Notes: generated by a model from the sequence alone, not told the origin. A stretch of 7,057 nucleotides of DNA from Candidatus Bathyarchaeota archaeon (GCA_030670015.1 DAOVCM010000042.1:1-7057), one strand, 5' to 3'. Numbered from the stretch's first letter, positions 1 to 5,356 are shown. Program-made: numbers and translations.

Positions 1-254
1 AAGAAAAAACATTTTATGTTTTTTACGTTGGTCGTTCGGATAAAGATCTAAACAAAAGAGTAAAAGAACATATTGGAGAAAAAAAAGAAATTTGAACAAT
101 TTAATACGATTATTATGATTCCGTGAAAGTTGCATATGAAAAAGAATGTAAATTATGGCATGACTTTGGAGGACTGGAAGGAAAACGGGATAATAAGAAT
201 CATCTTGATCAGCCTGATAGTTCATATTGGAAATGTCCTGTGTGCAATCAGTAA
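1..254 (+). pseudogene. GIY-YIG nuclease-like gene remnant, 5' end outside window
   Basis: Codons starting at position 3 read a GIY-YIG-like core (YVGRSDKDLNKRVKEH) as far as a TGA at 93. The reading then continues in the next frame from 91 (FEQFNTI) and returns to the first frame at 111 (YYDSVKVAYEKECKLWHDFGG, then NKNHLDQPDSSYWKCPVC), ending at TAA 252-254. The YVGRS, DLNKR and EH residues, the acidic KEC region and the ending with Asn, His, Pro and a CPVC pair resemble small GIY-YIG domain proteins of archaea. The first frame change falls in an A-rich run (79-90), so either sequencing error or real decay is possible. The GIY half of the motif would lie upstream of the window. The two compensating shifts are seen directly; the family assignment is from memory of the motif. 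Nuclease activity is unlikely if the shifts are real. Confidence 0.6.
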
Positions 255-307
255 AAAAACACATCTATTGTATGCTTCCTCTAACAAGAAATCGTGATAA
301 TTGAACT

Positions 308-328
308 CGCTAGTATAAACGCTAGTAT
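308..328. repeat. Tandem 9-nt direct repeat CGCTAGTAT
   Basis: CGCTAGTAT occurs at 308-316 and again at 320-328, a spacing of 12 nt, just before the structured stretch at 335-390. It could be two half-sites for a DNA-binding protein. There is no gene start directly downstream to support this. Confidence 0.35.
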
Positions 329-334
329 GGAGCT

Positions 335-390
335 ACCCCCTGCTACCAGTTCGTTATAAAAGTTACCGCTTATAGCGGTTTTTCGGGGGT
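335..390 (+). ncRNA. Nested stem-loop stretch, possible structured RNA or terminator
   Basis: An outer pair ACCCCC (335-340) with GGGGGT (385-390) encloses a perfect hairpin ACCGCT-TAT-AGCGGT (365-379) followed by TTTTT and C. The inner hairpin plus T-run would act as a rho-independent-type terminator in bacteria; in archaea the T-run alone may stop transcription. The nearest upstream gene on this strand is the broken GIY-YIG gene, 110 nt away. It may instead be part of an unknown structured RNA lying just before the tRNA-like sequence. No RNA family was recognised. Confidence 0.3.
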
Positions 391-464
391 TAATTGTTCC
401 GTGTGAATGTCTGTGGTTTGTTGGTCGATTGGTTCACTTTTCTATGCTTTTGCGAATAGTGATT

Positions 465-533
465 GTCGGGTTAGTCTAGGCCGTGGGGATCGTGACCCCA
501 TGGTTGGTAGTTCAAATCTACCCCCCGCTCCCA
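465..533 (+). tRNA. Degenerate tRNA (probable pseudo-tRNA, Thr-CGT reading or decayed His)
   Basis: The 3' two-thirds fold as a tRNA: anticodon stem TGGGG/CCCCA (484-488, 496-500) around a 7-nt loop ATCGTGA (489-495), a 5-nt variable loop, T-arm GGTAG-TTCAAAT-CTACC (506-522), acceptor strand CCCCGCT (523-529), discriminator C (530) and an encoded CCA (531-533). The 5' side is poor. The acceptor strand 465-471 pairs at only five of seven positions, and only ten bases (474-483) remain where a D-arm of about 17 belongs. The standard loop alignment reads anticodon CGT (threonine). C73 is characteristic of tRNA-His in archaea, and GTG is present one base to the right, so decay from tRNA-His is possible. 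A working tRNA is unlikely. Confidence 0.55.
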
Positions 534-575
534 TGGTTTCACTTCTACGTTTGAACTAGCGACTTCATAACTTAA

Positions 576-773
576 TCAATGCTCACGACGCACTTTTTTC
601 CGTGTCAGTAGATAATCGATTAAGAAGAGATTTTCATCGACGAGTTTCTTCAACTTAGTATCCGGGGTAATGCTCGTCAGGAATTCACTGGTTAAATAGT
701 TGAAACCTGATTTAACAAAACTAGGTGCGCAGCGCAATTCTTTGCTAAGATTCAGCGCATGTAGATCAGTTTT
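576..773 (-). other. 65-codon open stretch in frame beyond the Fe-S gene stop
   Basis: After the TAA stop (774-776) of the membrane 4Fe-4S gene, the same minus-strand frame stays open for 65 codons and stops at TGA (576-578). The translation looks protein-like (SFVKSGFNYLTSEFL, then KLKKLVDENLFLIDYLL) with a basic end RKKVRREH. It has no in-frame ATG; TTG at 737 and a few CTG codons are the only weak start options. It may be a decayed C-terminal part of a gene, a short gene with an unusual start, or chance. I do not recognise the family. The plus strand of the region carries only a T6 run (594-599) that could end transcription past the tRNA-like sequence. Confidence 0.3.
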
Positions 774-1580
774 TTACTTGCTTCTTTGATTTCTTGACCA
801 GTTTAATGCATTAACTCTACACGCCTGGATGCACTCTCCACAAGCAAAACAATCATTGTGGAAACTGTTCTCTTCGAAAAAATCCTTCATAGCTCCAGTA
901 GGACAAGCGTTTACGCATTGCATACAGTTTACACACTCATCCCTGTTAATCCTTGGTCTGAAAAGGCTGAACTGCTCCGCGACCAACCCTGTTAAACCAA
1001 AAGGACAAAGGAACCTACACCAAGGTCGGTAGAACACCATGCTTGCCAAGGTTATCGATAGCAGGGTTAACCCACTGATGGTTGTCAAGGATAACTGGAA
1101 TAATCCAAATGGATCCATCAACCCCAGAATATTCATCCCAGAGTAGAAGAGTAAAGCTGTGAATACTATAAAGAATAGTATACGGGTTATGGCTGTAACT
1201 TTTTTAGAGACATTGAATTTTGGAGTTGGAACACGGTAGAGTGCATCTTGGAGTAAGCCTAGTTGACAGCCCCAGCCACATATACTCCTATTTGAGATGA
1301 TTACGAAACCCAGCATCAATAACAGCATTATGATTGAGAGTTGGATGGGTACGGGCACAGGAGCACCCTTCAGATTCAAGAATAGATTGTTTAAAAGTGA
1401 CATGGGGTTTGGGTTTAACGGGGAAAGCTTACCATAAATAAAACCAAATATAATTGTTCCAGCTAGTAGAAACCCGAATCTGTTCCTGCGGTTAATTTTC
1501 TTTCCTCTAAGGAGTATTGTTGCTGCAACTATGGTTATTGTCCATAGAGCTATCTTGCTGAGAATTATTGGATTTATCAT
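774..1580 (-). CDS. NapH-like polytopic membrane protein with two 4Fe-4S clusters
   Basis: A membrane electron-transfer protein of the NapH/MauN/NosR-type ferredoxin family. Numbered from the longer start at 1589, it has about five membrane segments (roughly 6-27, 38-54, 82-99, 132-150, 168-187). Membrane-edge Cys pairs are C104-x3-C108 (CGWGC) and C191-x3-C195 (CRFLCP), both typical of the family. Two ferredoxin motifs follow: C219-x2-C222-x2-C225-x3-C229-P and C247-x2-C250-x2-C253-x3-C257. Family members pass electrons between the quinone pool or a membrane donor and a partner reductase; no partner is encoded beside it. I favour ATG 1580 over ATG 1589 because AGGGG lies nine bases before it and overlaps the upstream ATG. 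The longer form adds three residues. It is divergent from the ribbon-helix-helix gene, which may control it. Confidence 0.85.
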   Translation of the reverse strand: MINPIILSKIALWTITIVAATILLRGKKINRRNRFGFLLAGTIIFGFIYGKLSPLNPNPMSLLNNLFLNLKGAPVPVPIQLSIIMLLLMLGFVIISNRSICGWGCQLGLLQDALYRVPTPKFNVSKKVTAITRILFFIVFTALLFYSGMNILGLMDPFGLFQLSLTTISGLTLLSITLASMVFYRPWCRFLCPFGLTGLVAEQFSLFRPRINRDECVNCMQCVNACPTGAMKDFFEENSFHNDCFACGECIQACRVNALNWSRNQRSK

Positions 1581-1606
1581 GGCCCACATCCCCTGTTATA
1601 TGACCC

Positions 1607-1663
1607 TTTATCATACAAAATAGACATATATATACATATGCCAATTTGTCATACACGGTATGA
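1607..1663. promoter_or_regulatory. Candidate operators: palindrome at 1649-1663 and repeat at 1607-1617
   Basis: TCATAC-ACG-GTATGA (1649-1663) is a perfect 6-bp inverted repeat with a 3-bp centre, covering the start codon of the ribbon-helix-helix gene. Its left part belongs to TTTGTCATACA (1645-1655), which recurs with one mismatch as TTTATCATACA (1607-1617) 38 bp upstream, on the other side of the TATA region. A second weak inverted pair TATGA/TCATA spans 1599-1615. The layout fits autoregulation plus control of the divergent gene; binding is inferred. Confidence 0.45.
1625..1640. promoter_or_regulatory. Shared divergent TATA region
   Basis: CATATATATACATATG is nearly symmetrical. Read on the plus strand it sits 20-35 nt before ATG 1660, matching a leaderless start for the regulator. 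Read on the minus strand it places transcription near 1603, giving the Fe-S gene a leader of roughly 23 nt that contains AGGGG. One box or two overlapping boxes may serve both genes. Confidence 0.5.
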
Positions 1664-2118
1664 AACTCACCACCATAAGAATCGAGAGTATACTAAAAGA
1701 GCAAATGCAAAAGATGGCTGATATTGCAGATAGCCATCTGAGTGATATAGTAAGAGGTCTAATCGATCTGGGAATAGGCTACAGAGAAGAAGCACCAATA
1801 ATAATAGAGGGGGCCTTTGGAATATCCCGATCATTCTCCAAGCTCTCTTTCGGTGACGAGAGAACAAGAATAAGCGCCTGGGTGGAGGAAGAGCAGATAA
1901 AAAAAGCTATGGATGCTTTTCAAAACAATGAGAATGGGGCACTACGGGAAGCTATTAGATTGGGCTTCATCATGCTTCACGCTGACAGTGTCAGGTTCAA
2001 AAACCCATTTACAGAAATGCAGCCATTCTCTGCGTTCAAACTTTTAAAATTCAAGAATGAAAGAGCCCAAAAAGCATATGAAACATTACACGAGGGAAAA
2101 AATCAGGCCCATAACTAG
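1660..2118 (+). CDS. Transcriptional regulator with two ribbon-helix-helix units
   Basis: A 152-aa DNA-binding protein. Residues 3-40 form a ribbon-helix-helix (CopG/Arc/MetJ-like) unit: strand TTIRIE, a helix around 10-22, a turn, and helix LSDIVRGLIDLGIG. Residues 68-108 look like a second unit: strand RTRISAWV, helix EEEQIKKAMDAF, then ENGALREAIRLGFIML. Such proteins usually carry one unit and work as dimers, so this chain could act as a pseudo-dimer. The C-terminal 40 residues are charged and of unknown role. ATG 1660 has no ribosome binding site but lies about 25 nt after a TATA box, so the mRNA is probably leaderless. A palindrome overlaps the start codon, suggesting self-repression. 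The divergent NapH-like gene is the obvious second target. The second unit is inferred from pattern only. Confidence 0.75.
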   Translation: MKLTTIRIESILKEQMQKMADIADSHLSDIVRGLIDLGIGYREEAPIIIEGAFGISRSFSKLSFGDERTRISAWVEEEQIKKAMDAFQNNENGALREAIRLGFIMLHADSVRFKNPFTEMQPFSAFKLLKFKNERAQKAYETLHEGKNQAHN

Positions 2119-2124
2119 CAGAGA

Positions 2125-2132
2125 TTATATTA
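2125..2132 (+). promoter_or_regulatory. TATA-type box before the cupin gene
   Basis: TTATATTA is centred about 32 nt before ATG 2161. No ribosome binding site precedes that ATG (AATTGATAAA), so a transcript with almost no leader is likely. This favours a promoter of its own over co-transcription with the regulator 42 nt upstream. Confidence 0.35.
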
Positions 2133-2160
2133 CGCGCTATAATCTAATAAAATTGATAAA

Positions 2161-2502
2161 ATGAAGACCATTCGCATCGATGAAGCCGAGGTGGTAAAGA
2201 ACCCACATGGTGTAAAGTCCCAGAAACTCTACACTTCAGAACATGCCTCAGTGATGCACATTACCCTAGAGCCAGGGGAAAAACTCAGACAACATATTAC
2301 ACCTGTTGATGTCTTCTTCTACGTACTTGAGGGAAGAGGCATAGTAGAGATCGGCGACGAGAAAAAAGATGTGGTGAAAGATACTTTGATAGATAGCCCG
2401 AAGGGTATCATGCATTGCTGGTATAATGAAAGCGATGAAAGACTAAAAATCCTAGTGGTAAAAGTACCGTTCCCTACAGAGCCAACAAAGTTCATAAACT
2501 AA
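2161..2502 (+). CDS. Small single-domain cupin protein
   Basis: A 113-aa single cupin barrel. Motif 1 covers PGEKLRQHITPVDVFFYVLEG (residues 38-58): H45 and E57 are present, but the usual second His is T47, so the metal site may be altered or bound by fewer ligands. Motif 2 is intact as P80-x-G82-x2-H85-x3-N89. Small cupins of this size range from metal-dependent isomerases and dioxygenases to sugar or ligand-binding proteins, so the reaction cannot be named. The chain has no signal peptide or membrane segment and should be cytoplasmic. It starts 42 nt after the regulator on the same strand, which could mean co-regulation, although it appears to have its own box. A T8 run follows. Confidence 0.8.
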   Translation: MKTIRIDEAEVVKNPHGVKSQKLYTSEHASVMHITLEPGEKLRQHITPVDVFFYVLEGRGIVEIGDEKKDVVKDTLIDSPKGIMHCWYNESDERLKILVVKVPFPTEPTKFIN

Positions 2503-2524
2503 AAGAATATGCTCACTGCATGCA

Positions 2525-2547
2525 TTTTTCTTAAACATATTTTTTTT
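2525..2547 (+). terminator. Poly-T terminator after the cupin gene
   Basis: TTTTT at 2525-2529 and T8 at 2540-2547 follow the stop codon by 22 and 37 nt with no strong hairpin, as expected for archaeal T-run termination. Confidence 0.5.
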
Positions 2548-2644
2548 CACACAACTGGAATCGAAATCGTATAAACAACTTGCTAGGTTTTCCCTGAACC
2601 TTAAACTCAACAAACATGACTAACGTGCGCGGGCGAGTTTAATA

Positions 2645-2658
2645 ATTTGTTTACAAAT
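2645..2658. repeat. Short inverted repeat ATTTGT-TT-ACAAAT
   Basis: A 6-bp inverted repeat with a 2-bp centre lies 12 nt past the end of the minus-strand 57-aa gene. It could be a hairpin at the 3' end or an operator-like site. The rest of the gap 2548-2669 shows only a GTGCGCGGGCG tract (2626-2635). Confidence 0.25.
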
Positions 2659-2669
2659 GATCATTATCC

Positions 2670-2843
2670 TTATTTTATGATTTGGGGGCTGTTTTGGGGC
2701 GCACATCTACCCCTGATCTCCTTGCAGTATCCCCCTTTCTCATGCCTGCAGACACGCTGTAGCTTCTCGAAGGAGAGAACTATCAACCCCTTGTATGGGT
2801 CTACGAGGGCTGAAACGATCCGACCATCAACGCCCTTGGTCAT
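2670..2843 (-). CDS. 57-aa protein with C-x7-C-x6-C motif, paralogue of the C-terminal domain at 6562-6906
   Basis: A short gene starting at ATG 2843 and ending at TAA 2670-2672; a TGA at 2852-2850 blocks any longer form in this frame. The protein ends in VCRHEKGGYCKEIRGRC then a PQIIK tail, with C32-x7-C40-x6-C47. From VSAL onward 28 of 48 residues match the C-terminal half of the winged-helix protein at 6562-6906, including all three Cys and EKGGYCKE. That match across frames and strands is strong evidence the gene is real. It lacks the winged-helix part. It may be an intact single-domain protein or the tail of a decayed gene; no DNA-binding remnant is readable in the 120 nt upstream. An A/T-rich TGTAAATAAAG (minus strand, near 2890-2900) could be its promoter. 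Possible role: Zn or Fe-S binding, or a regulator partner. I do not recognise the family. Confidence 0.65.
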   Translation of the reverse strand: MTKGVDGRIVSALVDPYKGLIVLSFEKLQRVCRHEKGGYCKEIRGRCAPQNSPQIIK

Positions 2844-2952
2844 CGCGTCTCACAATATTCCCAGCTTTAACCCTGGCTCCACACACACTCTTTATTTACA
2901 TATCGCACTGTACGTGGAAGATGCGTGTGTGCGCGCACCGGTATCGACACCT

Positions 2953-2958
2953 AAAAAA
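2953..2958 (-). terminator. T6 terminator after the flavoprotein gene (minus strand)
   Basis: A6 on the plus strand is T6 on the minus strand, beginning seven bases after the flavoprotein stop. It would separate that gene from the 57-aa gene downstream. Confidence 0.4.
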
Positions 2959-2964
2959 TGTATT

Positions 2965-3672
2965 TCATTCAAATTGTTCATAGTGAGAGTTAATTACTTT
3001 GACTACTTCCTCTCTGGTGACGAGGTCACGGCTGATCTCATTCAGAACGTACTCCGGTATGTTTTCGTCCTTGGCTAGGTGTACGCCCGCAGCCTTGATG
3101 GCTTCAAACACAGAGTCTACGGGGTGTCCTCTCCGTTTGAGATGGGGGATGTACCAGCCATAGGGCCTGAGGATAGCACCTGCGAACTCTCTTCCCATGT
3201 TCTTGCATGCTGCCTTGACGTGGGTTACAAGGGGTTCGAAGTTATCCATCTCGGTAAACCCAGCGGCTGACACCAATACCAGTTTTCCAGTTTTGACTCC
3301 CTCACGCAAGGGGTGACGGCAGTGACCATCCCTTATCTCGAATCTGCCCTTCAGAAGGGGCACATAACGATCCAGTAAGGTCTTCATAGGACCCGTCATG
3401 CCATCGACATACACCGGTGTAGCCAGCACAAGTATATCAGACTGGGCTATAGTGGAGAGGAGAGTACGCATGTCGTCGTCCTGCACGCACCTACCGGGAG
3501 TGTGGCTCCAACACGAAAAGCAGCCTAGACAGGGCTTTATGTCAAGCTTGTACACATCTTGACTAGTGACTTCTGCCCCCGCTTCACAAAGTCCCTCTTT
3601 GAGGTGTTGTAGCATAGTGACGTGAACTCCATGTACAGTGTGGGGGCTACCATTCATTATCAATACCTTCAA
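2965..3672 (-). CDS. Flavodoxin-fold NAD(P)H-dependent FMN reductase / iron-sulfur-flavoprotein-like
   Basis: A 235-aa cytoplasmic flavoprotein. The N-terminal strand MKVLIMNGSP with the following loop is the FMN phosphate-binding region of NADPH-dependent FMN reductases. TPVYVDGMTGPMKTLLDR (85-102) is the second conserved flavin-site segment. Between them lies C48-x2-C51-x2-C54-x7-C62 (CLGCFSCW then GRC). This is close to the compact cluster motif of iron-sulfur flavoproteins, but similar CxxCxxCW sequences also occur in homologues without a proven cluster. Likely chemistry is two-electron transfer from NAD(P)H or ferredoxin through FMN; the substrate is unknown. The start is TTG 3672, since the strand needed for the fold begins there; GGTGA lies three bases upstream. 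ATG 3657 would cut the nucleotide-binding strand. It is a single-gene unit. Confidence 0.8.
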   Translation of the reverse strand: MKVLIMNGSPHTVHGVHVTMLQHLKEGLCEAGAEVTSQDVYKLDIKPCLGCFSCWSHTPGRCVQDDDMRTLLSTIAQSDILVLATPVYVDGMTGPMKTLLDRYVPLLKGRFEIRDGHCRHPLREGVKTGKLVLVSAAGFTEMDNFEPLVTHVKAACKNMGREFAGAILRPYGWYIPHLKRRGHPVDSVFEAIKAAGVHLAKDENIPEYVLNEISRDLVTREEVVKVINSHYEQFE

Positions 3673-3727
3673 GGCTCACCAACATATGAAGATCAAGTCA
3701 AGGAACTACAAAAAACTTCCATAAGCT

Positions 3728-3919
3728 ATGCGCGCCTGTGAAGATATCTGCCGTTTAGGTTAACGCGCGCGCTGGGCAAACATCATCGTAGCCGCATTCT
3801 TTTTTGTTTTTAGTCTCGTTCAAGTGCCTACATACCCTTCAGCTTATGATAAATTTTTGTTAATTGTAAGCATGGGGTTCAATGTACTGACTGTTTGGTA
3901 CGCATGGAAATGGGTCTAA
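3728..3919 (+). pseudogene. Broken gene or remnant for a small two-helix membrane protein
   Basis: ATG 3728 opens an 11-codon stretch (MRACEDICRLG) ended by TAA 3761-3763. The same frame then stays open to TAA 3917-3919. The second part has two hydrophobic helices separated by a short loop: NIIVAAFFFVFSLVQV, the loop PTYPSAYDK, then FLLIVSMGFNVLTVWYAWK. It has no ATG before the second helix, and a GCGCGCGCGC tract follows the internal stop. The regular spacing of hydrophobic, aromatic and loop residues suggests a real membrane protein whose start was lost, but T-rich DNA also yields hydrophobic codons, so chance is possible. Readthrough or a non-standard start is a less likely option. No family was recognised. 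Confidence 0.35.
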
Positions 3920-4101
3920 ACAGGAAGTATGAGTCTATTCGATCTTTTTCTTGAAACCACTCAGATGCTGAATCTATAGTGGATTGTGGATAAAATTATA
4001 GATGGATATCTACTCATGTACTTCTGGTTTCGGAGGACCATCCCAGCGCGCGCGCCGCGGAAGGGATTAAGCCTCTTACTCTAACGACTTGAGGTTCCCC
4101 C

Positions 4102-4137
4102 AATAAAAGATAAGCGTCGACCATTGTAATTAGGTGA
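4102..4137 (+). promoter_or_regulatory. Promoter and ribosome binding site of the acetyltransferase gene
   Basis: AATAAAAG (4102-4109) is a TATA-type box that would start transcription near 4132, immediately before AGGTGA (4132-4137). That ribosome binding site is seven bases from ATG 4145 and fixes the start. Confidence 0.5.
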
Positions 4138-4144
4138 AACACGC

Positions 4145-4699
4145 ATGCAGATCAGAGCGTTTCCCGTGCTTAACACTGAAAGATTATGCTTGAGGAGCCC
4201 AGTAGAAGAAGACATCCCGCATCTCCTAAAGATCAGCCAAGACGAGGACGTGATGAGGTACTATGGAGTGGAACCATACAAGTCTATGCTGGAAGCAAGA
4301 AAGGAGGTAGACTGGATGCGGAGAATCTTCAGGGAAGGCAAAGGGATCCGGTGGATAATCACTTCGCAGGATAAACCTGAATACATCGGAGACATAGGCT
4401 TGGACAAGTACATAGAGAAACATAGACGGGCGGAGCTGGGATTTAAACTAAAGAAAATGTACTGGCGACAGGGAATTATTACGGAAGCATTTTCAAAAGT
4501 TCTCTGCTATGGGTTTGAGGAGATGAGGTTGAACAGGATAGAGGCGTTGGTTGACCCCCGCAACGAGGCATCGATGAAGTTGTTAGAAAAAGCGGGCTTC
4601 AAGGAGGAGGGCGTGCTCAGGGACTATGAGTTCGAAAAGGAAGAATTCATCGATCTAGTGATGACGTCCCTGCTGAAAAAGGAGTGGCCCGCCCCCTAG
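4145..4699 (+). CDS. GNAT N-acetyltransferase, RimJ/RimL type
   Basis: A 184-aa acetyl-CoA-dependent acetyltransferase. The N-terminal LNTERLCLRSPVEEDIPHLL is the usual opening of RimJ/RimL-like GNAT proteins, which acetylate protein N-termini or small amines. ELGFKLKKMYWRQGIITEA (97-115) holds the acetyl-CoA pyrophosphate loop (consensus Q/R-x-x-G-x-G/A), here RQGIIT, one Gly short of the strict form. The end carries LNRIEALVDPRNEASMKLLE and KAGFKEEGVLRDYEF, motif B of the fold, typical of the family. The length is normal. AGGTGA seven bases before ATG supports the start. The neighbours give no substrate clue, and the gene appears to be transcribed alone. Confidence 0.9.
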   Translation: MQIRAFPVLNTERLCLRSPVEEDIPHLLKISQDEDVMRYYGVEPYKSMLEARKEVDWMRRIFREGKGIRWIITSQDKPEYIGDIGLDKYIEKHRRAELGFKLKKMYWRQGIITEAFSKVLCYGFEEMRLNRIEALVDPRNEASMKLLEKAGFKEEGVLRDYEFEKEEFIDLVMTSLLKKEWPAP

Positions 4700-4725
4700 T
4701 CACGTACTGTTTTAGTGTCGAGTAG

Positions 4726-4737
4726 GTGCGCGCGCAC
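4726..4737. repeat. Perfect 12-bp palindrome GTGCGCGCGCAC
   Basis: A self-complementary alternating purine-pyrimidine tract 27 nt after the acetyltransferase stop. It is the longest perfect palindrome among the recurring GCGCGC tracts. The rest of the gap 4700-4876 shows no gene. On the minus strand a T5 run (AAAAA at 4863-4867) lies just after the next gene and may end its transcript. Confidence 0.5.
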
Positions 4738-4876
4738 GTATATGAAGATGATTACTCTAACATAAATATGGAAATTGTAGCTAAAGCGAGTAGTAGTGAT
4801 CGATCGAATTATGACGCTCTCGATCTTTCATCTCCACTTAAGTGTGGGCTGAGACGAACCCGAAAAACATCCAGGT

Positions 4877-5356
4877 TTATCCAATAGTAAAAGAGGTGTA
4901 ATAGCCGTACGTCGCAGTGGGGTCGGGCGCGCGCGCGGCGTAGAAGAAACGACTAGAAAATGCATCTCCTATGAAGAAAATGATATTTTTCTCATCGTCA
5001 TAGTAAACCGTCACCGGTTTATCCAATGAAGCCCTTGTACACATCGCTTCAAGTTCCCCACCGGAGAATTCCTGCCCCAAGGTGAAAAGCTTGACAGATT
5101 TAACAAACACATTCCCCATAATAGGGTGAGGATCCAGAGAACCGACGGGCTTGTACATCTCATCAACCTTGTCTGCGAACGTGTCGAAGTCGCTGTATTC
5201 AACGGTGTACCCTTTCTGGCGGCGAAAGTACGTCACATAAGCGTTGAACCGGGGGTTCGTCGAATCCGTCGCGGGCTTCGGTTTGAGCATCGAACTTGCT
5301 CCGAAAAAGAGCGCCGCAATGACGACTATGACAACGAGTGCACGCTTTCTTTCCAT
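4877..5356 (-). CDS. Membrane-anchored extracytoplasmic protein of unknown family
   Basis: A 159-aa protein starting MERKRALVV, with basic residues and then one hydrophobic segment (about residues 6-23, ALVVIVVIAALFFGASS) acting as a signal anchor or signal peptide. There is no lipobox Cys. The rest is soluble: YVTYFRRQKGYTVEY, DFDTFADKVDEMYK, then strands including KPVTVYYDDEKNIIFFIG. One Cys only. I favour ATG 5356 over ATG 5389 because GGTGA lies four bases upstream and a CTATAAG box on the minus strand (near 5390-5397) would place transcription at about 5365, after the longer start. The C-terminal ARAPDPT is encoded by a GCGCGCGCGCG tract (4927-4937), the one clear case of this tract inside a gene. 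The family is not recognised. It is probably exported, facing outside the membrane. Confidence 0.65.
   Translation of the reverse strand: MERKRALVVIVVIAALFFGASSMLKPKPATDSTNPRFNAYVTYFRRQKGYTVEYSDFDTFADKVDEMYKPVGSLDPHPIMGNVFVKSVKLFTLGQEFSGGELEAMCTRASLDKPVTVYYDDEKNIIFFIGDAFSSRFFYAARAPDPTATYGYYTSFTIG

Larger units (their letters stand above)
3673..4144. other. 472-nt gap between flavoprotein and acetyltransferase genes
   Basis: The gap separates divergent genes. It contains a membrane-protein-like remnant (3728-3919), three alternating tracts (TGCGCGC near 3729-3735, CGCGCGCGC 3764-3772, GCGCGCGCGC 4046-4055 followed by CCGCGG) and the acetyltransferase promoter at its right end. No RNA gene was recognised. 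Confidence 0.5.

Noticed and set aside
774..776. Programmed readthrough of the Fe-S gene's TAA
   Set aside because: TAA is not a known selenocysteine or pyrrolysine codon, and the protein already ends as family members do after the second cluster.
2647..3078. 143-codon open frame on the plus strand
   Set aside because: It overlaps the end of the flavoprotein gene and fully covers the 57-aa minus-strand gene, which has a clear paralogue. Its composition is irregular and there is no ribosome site.
4014..4124. 36-codon minus-strand frame starting MVDAYLLLGEP
   Set aside because: It is short, runs through the GCGCGCGCGC tract, has no ribosome site and overlaps the acetyltransferase promoter; chance is the simpler explanation.
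4874..5027. 12-nt repeat GGTTTATCCAAT at 4874-4885 and 5016-5027
   Set aside because: One copy spans the stop codon and the other is within the same gene in a different context; probably coincidence.
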